Source: Arcuatula senhousia (Eukaryota; Mollusca; Bivalvia; Mytilida; Mytilidae). Taken from it: a stretch of 64,000 bases of DNA. Location of the stretch: positions 52,090,203-52,154,202 of the forward strand of contig OZ020313.1 in the NCBI GenBank assembly GCA_963971305.1. The letters are read 5' to 3'. Below the pieces are notes generated by a model that saw only the letters and a program-made list of their open reading frames with translations, was not told where the DNA came from and made no database searches. Below are positions 45,621 through 57,110 of this stretch, in pieces. The first letter of the stretch is position 1. The number at the start of each line of letters is the position of its first letter. Made by a program: the position numbers and the translations under genes.

Positions 45621-47815
45621 ATATTCAGAAATTTGGACTGTGGAGAAGATACATTAACATTGCATTTAACATGATTTCACATGTCTTTCAGATATTATGG
45701 GCTCAAGTACGCACAGTGCTCTATTAATACATTTGACTCCTGTGTAGTATTCTTTAATATTCAAATTTTGTTAAATTGTTCAATTTACATTTTCATTATG
45801 TATTAAAACCCATGATAGTATCTCATAAATTGTTAGAATAGTGTTATATTTTAGAAAATTAAAGTAGTAAAAGTGATATCTTTTATATGTATTTATTTTT
45901 CTCTGTATCTGTTTGTCATTGTAAAATTTGCCACATAATACATCCATTTTCCAATCCATTTAAGAAGAAAAGAAACATTTTGTAGGACTTTACCAAACAC
46001 CCAACAGGTGGACAAATTTATTTCCATAGAAAAATGCTATTTCATCTCAGTACTTTAGAACTAGTTATAAGACTTGAATGAAATAAAAAAAAATAGCTTT
46101 CTTTTCTGAAATTGTTTCATATGAATAATAAAGTTTGATTTAATTCTTAGAAGTTTCTGCCAACATGATACTTTTTCAATTATTGATCCTCATAATTTTG
46201 TGGGAGTTATGGCCCTTTGAAATTATAATTTTTCCTGAAATCCTTATGATTAATAGTTTCTGCTTAGCTCCTCTGAAAATACTCAACCAAATTGATTTTT
46301 TTTTAGTAATTACACAGTTATCATATGTAGTTTAGCAAATTATTTGAAAATTTTGTTCCGCAAAATTTTGTGGAAGTTTTGGATGTTTGAACTTTAAAAG
46401 AATAGAGGGATGCATAGTTTTTTGCAGGCAAAACATTTCTTGACATGCCCAGCAGGAACATGTACCTTAAATTGATAAAGTACATACATTGACAGCCTGT
46501 AAAGAAAGGAACTTATCTGTTCAATAGCATCCTTAAGCATAGTTCAGGATTTTGTTTAAATAAGCTGTTGATTATTTCAAGTCTCTGATAGTGAAACAAA
46601 AAGGGGAGTCTATGCCATTCAATGGAAATAAATTTATTCTTACTTTCAAATTAAAAAGTTCTGAAAGTGTCCTGTGTTTAGTCACGCCATGTCACAGAGA
46701 TGATTGCCTTATCAATCAGTTGATAATTAATGATAATCCTTGATCATTTCAACACAGACCACCTGTAATCAACAATAGAAGGTCAAATTCTAATCTTCAT
46801 TTCTATTTTCTCCCTTATAAAGTCAGGTATTGTTACCAATAAATAAATGAAGACCTTCATATATTATCGCGGGATGTTTTTATTATAGATTGGTCTTGAT
46901 TTGTGTTCTTGATTGAAGTCTGCCAATGTTTTGTCCTCAGAAAGACGTCTTTTGTTGATAAATGCAGTACAGTTTTATGGGCTAATTTCTTCCGGACAAA
47001 GTTTTATTGTCTAATTTTAAGTGACTTTAGAATATCTACCCACTTTAAAGGAATTCCATTTTATAAACCACTGTCTGGTTTAAACAGTGTAATTTATTCA
47101 CAAATTTCCTTAATATCAAAACTTGAAAGATTTTCAATTGTGTAATAAAAAAGATAAATTGACTTGTATTGTTGAAATGGTTTGAAGATTTTTGTCCCAT
47201 TACTAGATAAATGGAGAATTTTCTGTACTTTAAGATAAAATGACTGTAATACGGACCATGAATTTGGAGGTTTTATAAAAATAGTGCAGTACCCTGGCAA
47301 ACAAAATTTGTGGTGTTATTGAATAACCCTGTCTGTCTATCTGTCAATCACAACTTCTTCTACAAAGCTTGATGGTTTTTGATGAAACTTTACATGAATG
47401 AAGTGTACATATGGAGATTTGCATGAAGACATTTCATTGCTTTTAGAAATCATTCAGGGGGGACAATTGGACTTTTTCAATCAAAAGTTTAAAAGAAAAG
47501 GGTGTGTATCATCATATGTTCAGATAACTTTAGATTTCAAAATTACAAAATCTTCAAACATGGTATATGGAGCTTATGATGGTACCTTTTTGAAATTGTA
47601 TGTAATTTTATTAAAGTATGATTGTTCATACTTCATAAGTTACTCATGTTCTAGGTTTAAGGGTTTTTCTACCCCAACCAATGTGTTTTTTTTTATTGAT
47701 GGCCTAAGAAAGGTACAAAATGTATCATAAAACACACCCCCCAAAATTAATTCCAACCAATATAGTACTTTTACAGTATTTTTATGGCCCGACCACCTAT
47801 TTTGATCAGCCATAT
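45621..47815. other. Non-coding AT-rich stretch
   Basis: No gene recognised. The 110-codon plus frame at 47398-47730 has no recognisable motif, and the adjacent 'cctgtctgtctatctgtca' and 'cttctacaaagcttgatggttt' resemble a dispersed repeat also seen near 63830. Confidence 0.4.
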
Positions 47816-47819
47816 AGTT

Positions 47820-48725
47820 TTACCCTTGTCCGTCTGTCCGTCTATCCTTCTGTCTTTCTGTCCTTCCGTACATCAGTACGTCTGTAACACTTTGGTTAAG
47901 TTCATGGTTAAGGTCCATTACTCTGATACTAGATGTTGGGGGTCTCCATTACTCTGATACTAGATGTTGGGGGTCAATGATATTTAATCAACAGAAAGGT
48001 CTTGGGTAACGTGACACCACCCACTAGAAATTAGGTCACTATGACCTATATTTATGCATGAACGACTTTTGTTAAGTTCTTGGTTAAGGTCCATAATTTG
48101 GATACCAGACAATGATATTTCACCACTAGATGTGTCTTGGCTAAGGTGACACTACCCACTAGAAATTAGGTCACTGTCACACTGTGACCTATGTTTTACA
48201 AATGAATGACTTTGGTTAAGTTCTTGGTTAAGGTCCATATCTTGGAAACTACATGTTGTGGGTCAATTGTATATCACCGAAAGATGTGTCTTGGGTAACA
48301 TGACACCACCCAATAGAAATTTGTTCACTGTGACCTAAATTTTATGCATGAACGACTTTTGTTAAGTTCTTGATTAAGGTCCATTACTTGGATACTAGAT
48401 GTTGGGGGTCAATGATATTTCACCACTAGATGTGTCTTGGGTAACTTGACACCACCCACTATTGTTCGGTCACTGCGACCTATATTTTACACATGAATGA
48501 CTTTGATTAAGTTCTTTGTTAAGGTCCATATCTCGAATACTACATGTAAGGGTCAATGATATTTTGCTATTAGATGAGTCTTGGTAACACAGAACCACCC
48601 ACCAGAAAATGGGTCACTGCCACCTATATTTTGCGCATGAACACTTTTGATTAATTTCTTTGTAAAGGTCCATATCCGAGGTAATACATATTGAGGATTA
48701 ATGATATTTCAAGAATGGGAGGGCC
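47820..48725 (+). repeat. 145-bp tandem repeat, about six units, preceded by a TCTG-rich tract
   Basis: 'gttaagttcttggttaaggtcca' recurs at about 47896, 48069, 48214, 48359, 48506 and 48648, mostly 145 bp apart. Shared phrases are 'gacaccacccactagaaat', 'ggtcactgtgacct' and 'gcatgaacgactttt'. Units are diverged. A pyrimidine tract with repeated TCTGTCCGTC-like units (47826-47882) starts the region. The overall plan resembles the tandem bodies of families A, B and E. Confidence 0.75.
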
Positions 48726-49826
48726 ATCCTGTGGTTCATAGACACATTTTCTAGTTATTTCATGATGAGATCTTGCTATTTTCTAGGACCAGCAAGGAAC
48801 TCAACCAAGATTCAAAAAGCCATTGATCTGGAGATGGTTCTGTAATGATGTTTTCTTTTCATTTGAGGTAATATTGAAAATTTGTTGTAAGAGTTATGTC
48901 CCTTTGTAAATAAGAAAGTTTACAAAATTGTACTTCCTTATAGATAAGCTTGTATGTGCAGAATTATGGTACAATTTTGCAAAAGAAGTAAATCTGATAA
49001 TGTTTTATTGCATGTCCTAGAAAAAAAGGAAACATTTCAAATGAAGCTACCATCATGATTAAAATGTCTTCAGCTATTAGAATATTAAAGTATTTGATGT
49101 TTTTATTGAATGAATTAGACACAATCTAAATGCAATTTACCTCATCATTAATTCACTGTGAAGTTTTAAGGATGTTCAGATATTAAAGTTTGTGATTTTT
49201 GAATATACAGAAACCCAGAAAGAAATACAGAACTTTTTACATTTTCACGATGCCATGAGAAAAAAGAAGGTTGAAGTAAAAAAGTTTAAAAACTTTTGAT
49301 TGACATTTTTAATGCACCTTAATGCACATAATTGCAATGTAATGCAACATAAAACCACCTGCCACCCACGTTTTATATCAGAATAATACCATAGCATTGT
49401 TACGTCCTTAGACATGCCAAACAAAGGTTTTATAAGTGGGTGTCAACCGTTTATACACCCTGTATCACAAATAGTTGTCTCGTTTACTTAACACTTTCCA
49501 TGATGTGTGTTTTGTTATTGAGATACCGAAATTGTCGTAATTTTTGTCGTAATTCCGTCTTTTTGTATGGTTGACAGGTGCAGAAGTGGAAGTAAAGTAA
49601 AGAGATGATTTCTTTTGTTGTTACTAATGGAATGGAGAGAATGGGATTTGTTAGAGGTTGATAAACCACTTCTAATGACGAAATTAAAGGAAAAAGTCCT
49701 CCATTTGTGTCCTGGTAACGTTTGATATTTAACAATAAAACAAAAAGTTACTTTATAAATATCTGATAAGTTTACAAGGTCATTTGTCAAGGTCAAAGAT
49801 AAATTTGAGGATTTATATGACCATTA
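48726..49826. other. Non-coding AT-rich stretch
   Basis: No gene, RNA or bounded element was recognised; overlapping minus frames at 49484-49796 are composition-driven. Confidence 0.4.
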
Positions 49827-50293
49827 GGGTGCAGTCTTGTATTGTTTTTCCCATAGACTTCTATAGTAAACCTGAGATTGTTGGAATTTTTTAAAAAATA
49901 GTTAAAATGATTCAATACAACTTTTGCTATATTTTTTCAATAAAGGAAGTGTCAGAAAACATTTTAAAGGGTGGGCCGAAAAAAAGTCGCACGAAGATAA
50001 GAAAACCACAGTTGGTTGAACTAAAAATAGATTTTTTCCTACTTTCACTTTAACTTCCATTTCAAAAATACCCCCCTTTTCATGAGAACTGTTTTATTTA
50101 ATAATGCAATTTTTACATTTCAAAAAATTAGTGATGTCAAAGTTTGGTGTCTTACCTTCAATTTAAGCCAAAAGTTAGAAAAAATGCATGAAAAGCAATG
50201 CTGCAAATGACTCAGGGAAAAGGCACTATATTTTAATAGCCTCCATGTTTTGACGTCCACCCGCGCAAGAACTTGCAATACAAGACTGGTACC
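49827..50293. mobile_element. 467-bp terminal-inverted-repeat element, copy 1 (left of the Crypton-like gene)
   Basis: It starts GGGTGCAGTCTTGTATTG and ends CAATACAAGACTGGTACC, so AGTCTTGTATTG is an inverted terminal repeat. A second copy of the same length and orientation lies at 54219-54685; one substitution was noticed (gattgttgg against gatttttgg). TA flanks this copy on both sides; ATTAGG also occurs on both sides. No frame of note. Confidence 0.85.
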
Positions 50294-51937
50294 TATTAGG
50301 ATCAAAGATGATTTGATATTTCTAAATAAAGCTGTTTTTCTGTTTCTTTATACATTTTTCAATCAAATTAAGAAAAAGCCATAGCAAAAATGCTTTCATT
50401 GATTTTTTTATTACAATTTTTAAAAGGGTACCCTCTTCAAGGTTTTGGCCAATTTTCTTTATATTGACTTAAAATGAACACTTTAATGTTCTGTCCTTGT
50501 TGGGTTATATTCAAATAGAATATGTGAGTTGAAGTGATGCCATTACTACCTTAGCAATGGATTGAGTGCAAAAATTTTCTTTTATTGACAGTTTTAAGTT
50601 CTTGAAGTAGAAAAAACTATGTTAGGAACCCCATTGTTTACTACAAAGACAACTTGGAGCCTCTTGTTTATCCAAATATAAGAAAGAGACCTATCAGTTG
50701 TTTGAACCTGACAAAATTGGCAAGATTATTGTAACAAAAATTATAAATGTGGAATAGAATACATTATTTGGAATACAATTGGATTTTATATACCAATTTA
50801 AGGATTTTTCAGGTAAAATTGGTGCCCCAGGCATACATAAGTGGCCCATTTTTTTAAGGAATTCAGATACTAGGCTGATGAAACTTGAGTTGTTACATGG
50901 GAAGAAGGTGTAGAAGACAGAAATCACCAACATGTTGTGCAAGGTTATCAGACTTGAAGAGAAAGTGGTCTTATTTACTGTAAAATTGCAGTTTTTAACT
51001 TACCGCATACAAAAAGCCAAAATTTTGCACATCACAAAACACCATAAAGAAAAAAATACTGAATTTCTTTGGAGTTTTTTTGGTGAAATCAGTCATAAAG
51101 TTTATCTAGAACATTTTCACACCATTTGTTTGGTTAAAAAGTCATTATGTTTAAAATCAGAACAGTTCCCATATGTGTGGAGAGGTTAAAAAAAGCCTTC
51201 ATTTCTTAGTTTGAACTGAACATATGCAAAGTGCTGAAAAAGTTACACCGGATAAAATATGACAGTTTAAATTGCATATTAGCAGTGCAATAAAGTCATT
51301 CTTACTAAAGATAAAGAATATAGACATATAAATAAATTTGATAAAATTTTTACTGTCTTTTGTGTTGTTTAGAAATTTAGACCATTTTCCAATAAACCAA
51401 AAATTATGTAAAGAATTTGATTGGTTCATACAGCTGTTTAATTTACGCCCACTAAAATATAACTGGTTAATTATTGATGACAAACTCCGCCCAAGTGGAA
51501 CAACTGTCAAACCAGTTTATACTGGTTTTCCGAATAATTAATTTACATATTGAATACACATTTTTACGTTTTGGCAAATTCTACTGCTAACCTAAGATAT
51601 AAAAATAATAAAGTATGTCTGTGTCCTTATACTATTTTGTTGAATATAACATGTGTCAACATTTAATTGTTTATATTGATTATGGATTTTTCCCAATTAC
51701 TAGTTTGTCCTTGACTGAGGCTCCAACATGGGATAAAACAATATTCTATTATCGCTTGATAAAAAAACGTACATAAAAATATGTAGAATATTACTTGTAA
51801 ACGATTTTCTTTAAAAGAAAAATATATATATATACACAGCAAAACAAAACAAAAGAAAAAAATAATTATTAAAAACAAAATAAATCCGACCCCCAAAGTA
51901 CTGTCGTTTTCAAAAGTATCGTCTGCTTCTTATTCAA
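50294..51937. promoter_or_regulatory. Upstream flank of the Crypton-like gene
   Basis: This is AT-rich DNA with no recognised exon. It should contain the promoter of the gene at 51938, but no TATA box or start site can be assigned. Short frames on both strands are not called. Confidence 0.3.
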
Positions 51938-53671
51938 ATGGAAGTTGGAAGTTTTGACGTAGGAGACCCACTCCAAATGGCTAATCTTGAAGATTTAGAC
52001 TTTTTATTTGCCAATGACTTTGAGTTGGAAAACACTGGCACCACGGTTCCTGATAATGCAATTCAGTCTATAAATGTACAGCAAGATGGGACTAATGAAC
52101 AACCACCACAGAAACGATTTAAAACAGCATCAGATGCAGAACTAAAAGAACTGCAAGAAAGTCACCAATCCAAGTCCACAAAAAAGAATACTAAATGGGG
52201 AGTAAAAGTATTCCAAGGTACGCTTTCAATTATTTTATGTTTTATTGTCTTTTTTTCCCTGGGCTTTTTTACAAGTCCAGACAAGGATTTGAACCAAGAC
52301 CTCTCAATAAATGAGCGCTCTGCCTTGAGCTACCTGGACTTATTATATCTCTTAAAAATAAAATTAGAAAAAAACTAATAAAAGAGTTACACATATTTGT
52401 ATTAGAAATTTATTGTGAACAAAAATAGTAATTTAACAGGCAAAAACATAAATGTTTCTTAAAATTATCTTTTTTCAGAATGGTGCGAAGAACAGCAGGG
52501 ATTTGTTCTAAACTTCGAGGATGTTTCGGCGCACGATCTGAATACGTATTTATGCAAGTTTTATGCAGAAGCTACCCCAAAGTCATCAGAAAAACGAGAC
52601 CAGGAACTCGGATCACTTCAAGCAAAAGAGTATCATAAAAATTCAATGAAAAATATCAGGGCTGCCGTGAACCGACATCTAAAAGATCTAGATAGAAACC
52701 TGGATATTGTCAGGGATAAGGAATTTAGAAAATCGAATGAAATTTTGGACGGAAAGTTAAAACAGAACTTAACAATGGGATTATCTCGACCTACCAAACA
52801 TAAAGAAATTATTCCAATAAATGACATTAAAAAGATAGCAACTTACCTTTGGTCTGCTCAAAATCCCGTTATCCTGAGATATAGGGTTTGGTATGACATT
52901 GCCTTACATTTCGTAACCCGTGGCCTTGAATTTCACGAACAGCTCAATTTGAATTCCTTCGCATTTATACAGGACGAAAATGGAAGAGAATACGCTTCTT
53001 TAACTCACGAAACCCGTCAAAAAAACTGGCAAGGTGGTTTAGACAGTCGTGAAAACTTTGCCGACAAACGGATGTATGCCAGTGATGACCCTACCCGTTG
53101 CCCCGTCGCATCCTTAAAATGTCTAATTGAAAAAACAGACCCGTCGGCATCATTATTGTTCAATCACATCAGTAAAAGTGCATTGGTCTCGCCGGAGGAG
53201 GAACAATTATGGTACACAAAGACTCCTGTTAAAAAATATCAATTCTCAAGATTTATGGCGGATATTTCGAAAAACGCTAGTTGTTTAAAAAACTATACCC
53301 CCCATTGCTTGAGAGCCACAGCAATACAAGGTTTAAATGATGCCGGATATGAATTGAGGCACATTATGTATATGTCTGGTCACAAAAATGAAAGTTCGGT
53401 AAGAAGTTACAACAGAGATTGCTCAACAAGTCAAAAAAAGTCCCTAAGTGACACGCTTCGACAAATTTCTACGGCATCTCCAGTTGTTAGTGATCAAGAG
53501 TCAGTTGTCCTACCTGTACCAAGTTCTACTTCTTCGCAATCCGTTATAAGCAACACAAGTGTTGAACCTCTTTCTACATCCACAAATATCTCATCAACAA
53601 GTTTTTCCTCTTCTGGATTCATTTCTAACTCTAGCTTCAATAATTGTGTATTCAACTTCACAGGTAAATAA
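51938..53671 (+). CDS. Crypton-type tyrosine recombinase / DUF3504 protein (two exons)
   Basis: Exon 1 (51938-52217) and exon 2 (52479-53671) join through GTACGC...TTTTTTCAG in frame (FQ-E-WCEEQ) to 490 residues. Residues 1-80 are acidic with a basic patch (PPQKRFK) that may be a nuclear signal. TKWGVKVFQ and WCEEQ start the region typical of Crypton-derived proteins (as in the KIAA1958, ZMYM and QRICH1 groups). Tyrosine-recombinase residues are all present: Arg241 (TRGLEFHEQL), His369 and Arg372 (PHCLRATAIQ), His395 (MSGHKNESS) and Tyr404 (RSYNR). HETRQKNWQGG and KRMYA are family signatures. A Ser/Thr-rich tail follows. In active Cryptons such an enzyme catalyses DNA strand exchange; many animal relatives are domesticated. 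It is intact and flanked by two near-identical elements. Whether it is mobile or a host gene is open. Confidence 0.88.
52275..52339 (-). tRNA. tRNA-like sequence (probable tRNA pseudogene) in the Crypton-like gene's intron
   Basis: On the minus strand, GTCCAGG at the 5' end pairs with TCTGGAC at the 3' end (7 bp with one G-T). TAGCTCAAGGCAGAGC forms a D arm (GCTC/GAGC) and fits the A box loosely. GGTTCAAATCC is a perfect B box. The total is only 65 nt and the anticodon arm reads CTCA-TTTAT-TGAG with a 5-nt loop, so no anticodon can be assigned and the T stem has mismatches. It is more likely a degenerate or tRNA-derived copy than a functional tRNA. Confidence 0.55.
52479..53671 (+). CDS. Crypton-like gene, exon 2 (catalytic domain)
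   Basis: The acceptor is CTTTTTTCAG ending at 52478. The first two bases complete Glu94. Open to TAA at 53669-53671 (residues 95-490). The ATG at 52646 is internal, because the 55 codons before it are open and contain family-conserved residues (LNFEDVSAHDLNTYLCKFYA). CACAG|GTAAAT occurs nine bases before the stop, so an additional 3' exon cannot be excluded. AATAAA at 53784-53789 is a possible polyadenylation signal. Confidence 0.85.
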
Positions 53672-53839
53672 AAGTACAAAAGTGACACTGATTGACAGGC
53701 CAGATGTTTGTAAACATTAGCGCGTTCTGACCACGTGAAATTAATTCGCCAATTGTTTTTGTTTTGTTTACTTTTTGTTGTTGAATAAATAGTCAAAAGT
53801 TGCCATTTTTATATTTTTTAAATAATAAAAATTTATTTA

Positions 53840-53999
53840 TAAGGATTAACTGTAATAAATTTTTGGTATATTGAACCATAAACGCAATTTGCCATAGTGC
53901 ACATTTTACATAATCCGCTTCGCGGATTATTCAATGTGCACTATGGCAAATTGCGTTTATGGTTCAATATACCAAAAATTAATTACAGTTAATCCTTAA
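53840..53999. repeat. 160-bp long palindrome with about 75-bp arms, 3' of the Crypton-like gene
   Basis: AAGGATTAACTGTAAT at the left and its inverse at the right continue through GAACCATAAACGCAATTTGC and its inverse to a centre of AATCCGC-TTC-GCGGATT. Arms differ at about five positions. Nearly the whole stretch can fold into one hairpin. It lies 170 bp past the stop codon. It could be a palindromic MITE; no clear target duplication was seen. Confidence 0.9.
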
Positions 54000-54218
54000 T
54001 TAAATCCACTGGTTCTCTTAAAAGAGACAAAATCTATTTTAATGTCCAAATTTGGTCAAAAAGTACTATAATAGCAAAAACTGAAGGGTAGCTGAAACAA
54101 ATTAAGCAAAAAGTAAAAAAAATCTTTATAAAGTGTTCAAAGACATGATTTTCTTTAGAATAAAACAGTTAATAAGCACTTATTTAATATTCAACTTTAC
54201 TGTAAATCCCAGTAATCA

Positions 54219-54685
54219 GGGTGCAGTCTTGTATTGTTTTTCCCATAGACTTCTATAGTAAACCTGAGATTTTTGGAATTTTTTAAAAAATAGTTAAAAT
54301 GATTCAATACAACTTTTGCTATATTTTTTCAATAAAGGAAGTGTCAGAAAACATTTTAAAGGGTGGGCCGAAAAAAAGTCGCACGAAGATAAGAAAACCA
54401 CAGTTGGTTGAACTAAAAATAGATTTTTTCCTACTTTCACTTTAACTTCCATTTCAAAAATACCCCCCTTTTCATGAGAACTGTTTTATTTAATAATGCA
54501 ATTTTTACATTTCAAAAAATTAGTGATGTCAAAGTTTGGTGTCTTACCTTCAATTTAAGCCAAAAGTTAGAAAAAATGCATGAAAAGCAATGCTGCAAAT
54601 GACTCAGGGAAAAGGCACTATATTTTAATAGCCTCCATGTTTTGACGTCCACCCGCGCAAGAACTTGCAATACAAGACTGGTACC
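54219..54685. mobile_element. 467-bp terminal-inverted-repeat element, copy 2 (right of the Crypton-like gene)
   Basis: Same length, orientation and ends as 49827-50293 and almost identical throughout. The flanks (AATCA left, ATTAC right) show no convincing target duplication. Together the two copies bracket 3.9 kb that contains the recombinase gene and the long palindrome. Confidence 0.85.
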
Positions 54686-55025
54686 ATTACCATCCATCAT
54701 GGTAACCATGTAAATATAGATTTTCATACCCTTTGATGAACAGTCCATTCTGATTTCATAGCTGTTAAGCTGAAAATTTGGAATAACTTTAAAGAATTAT
54801 GGCTATTTCAATATGATACATTTGTATAATGATATATTTACATATATATGGATCTTATACTAAATTTACTTTTGCCATATTCTTATACTTTGTCAAACAG
54901 CAAATTAGTTTTTAATATGTGTCCACAAGAAGCTCATAGAAAGTTTTTGGCATTAACCAGCATTCCTTTAATTTGACATAGATAATACAAATACCAAAAC
55001 AGGTATAAAAACGGATAATTTTGTT

Positions 55026-55090
55026 ATGCTAGCTGTATATGCATATTTCAAGGAGTTACCTCTCATCAGCAGCATTTGAATCATAGGAAG
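55026..55090 (-). ncRNA. Candidate second hammerhead ribozyme (type I, minimal)
   Basis: On the minus strand: GCTG, then CTGATGA (core), stem II GAGG-TAACT-CCTT (4 bp, closing G-U), GAA, stem III ATA-TGCA-TAT (3 bp), A as the cleavage-site base, then CAGC, which pairs with the GCTG before the core (stem I, 4 bp). Outer pairs TGATT/AATTA are possible after an internal loop. Very short stem III helices are known in type I hammerheads of Penelope-like elements and animal retrozymes. The closing G-U and short stems leave a real chance of coincidence. Confidence 0.45.
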
Positions 55091-55589
55091 GTCAAAAACC
55101 AAAAGTTTCTGTTGTTTCAAAACCACTAAATATATACTCGAGACCACAGTAACCATAAAACTAATGTGTATCATTCTGGTCTGAAATAATTTTCCCATTA
55201 CTATAGTACATGTATATAAGAGTACAATTCTTGTTTTGAACATTACAGAACTTGTCATTTCAGGTACAAAAGGTACCATGCCATGCTAGTCAAGAACTTT
55301 TTGATGGATGCATTCCTGGTAATTGATAGTAAGTTTTAGCTCAAGAACACTAGACCTTACATTATGTAAGACTTCTTATATGATCTAGTTTAACGGTACA
55401 TGTACCCTCTTTGTGATAATTTGATAGATAAGGACTTGGATGATCAATCTCAAATGTCTAATAGAAAAGACAAAATGCAAAGACATACCAAGTAATTGAA
55501 ATCACAAAGGTGCTAATTGGGTACAGTTAGTTAAAAAAATAGTAGGTTAAAACAGATTTTACACAAAATACACATAATCTTCATTTCAA

Positions 55590-57110
55590 GAACTACACAT
55601 TATTGTCAGTACATGAACTACACACTATGCCATAAGGTACACATAATCTTTGTCATTTACTAAACACAATATTAAAATCATGAGATAAGCACAAATCTTC
55701 TGACATGAACTACGCCTTATCTTTATGTCATGAACTTCACACAAATCTTTGAGCATGAACTACACATTACTTTCATGTCATGGATTACACATAATTTTCA
55801 TATCATTACTACATATATTCTTTACGACACAATTACATACAAATTTTTGAACATGAAGTACACATAATTTTCATGACATGAACTACATATAATTTTTGTC
55901 AGGAACTACTCACCATCTTCATGACAAGAACTACACATAATCTTCATAAAATAAACTACACACAATCTGCATGACATGAACTGCACATAATCATCATGAC
56001 ATGAACAACACATAGTCTTCATGACATGAACTATGCATAATCATCATGACATGAAGAACACATAATCTTCATGACCTACGCTACACGCAATCTGCATGAC
56101 ATGAACTGCACATAATCTATATGTCATGAACTACACACACTATTCATGTCATGAACTACACATAATCTTTATGTCATGAACTACACATAAAATCTTAGGA
56201 CATAAACTATACATGAATATAAAGTAATGAACTGCACATAATCATCATGACATGAACTGCAAACATTCTGCATGAACTACAAACATTCTGCATGAACTAC
56301 AAACATACTGCATGCCTTGAATACACACAATCTTCATGACATGAACTACACATAATCTTCATGACCTACACTACATGCAATCTGCATGACATGAACTGCA
56401 CATAATCTATATGTCATGAACTACACACACTATTCATGTCATGAACTACACATAATCTTTATGTCATGAACTACACATAAATCTTAGGACATAAACTATA
56501 TATGAATATAAAGTCATGAACTACACAAAATCTTCATGTCATGAACAACACATAATCCTCATGTCATGAACAACACATAATCTTCATGTCATGAACAACA
56601 CATAATCTGCATGACATGAACTACACATAATCCTTCTGACATGAACAACACATAATCTTCATGTCATGAACAACACATAATCTTCATGACATGAACAACA
56701 CTTAACCTTCATGTCATGAACTACACATAATCTTCATGTCATAAATACACATAATCCTCATGACATGAACAACACATAATTTTCAAGACATGAACAACAC
56801 ATAATCTTCATGACATGAACAACCCATAATCCTCATGAGATGAACTACACTTTACCTTTAAGTCATGAAGTATACATCATCTTTATGTCATGACCTACAC
56901 ATAATCTTTATGTCATGAACTACATATAATCGTCCTGTCATGAACTACACATAATCTATATGTCATGAATTACACATAATCTTTATGTCATGAACTACAC
57001 ATACTATTCATGTCATGAACTACACATAATCTTTTTGTCATAAACTACACACAAATATTAGGACATAAACTATACATGAATATAAAGTCATGAACTACAC
57101 ACAATTTATA
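55590..57110. repeat. Minisatellite of about 24-25 bp units (CATGAACTACACATAATCTT)
   Basis: Some 55-60 imperfect units of 'catgaactacacataatctt.atgt' cover 1.5 kb. A higher-order block of about 280 bp is visible: 'gacctac.ctaca.gcaatctgcatgac' through 'ttaggacataaactata.atgaatataaagt' occurs at 56070-56228 and again at 56345-56514, with a related end at 57050-57085. Most units contain the palindrome-like TCATGA. No frame of interest. Confidence 0.9.

Noticed and set aside
47398..47730. 110-codon plus-strand frame
   Set aside because: It overlaps sequence that resembles a dispersed repeat and shows no family signature.
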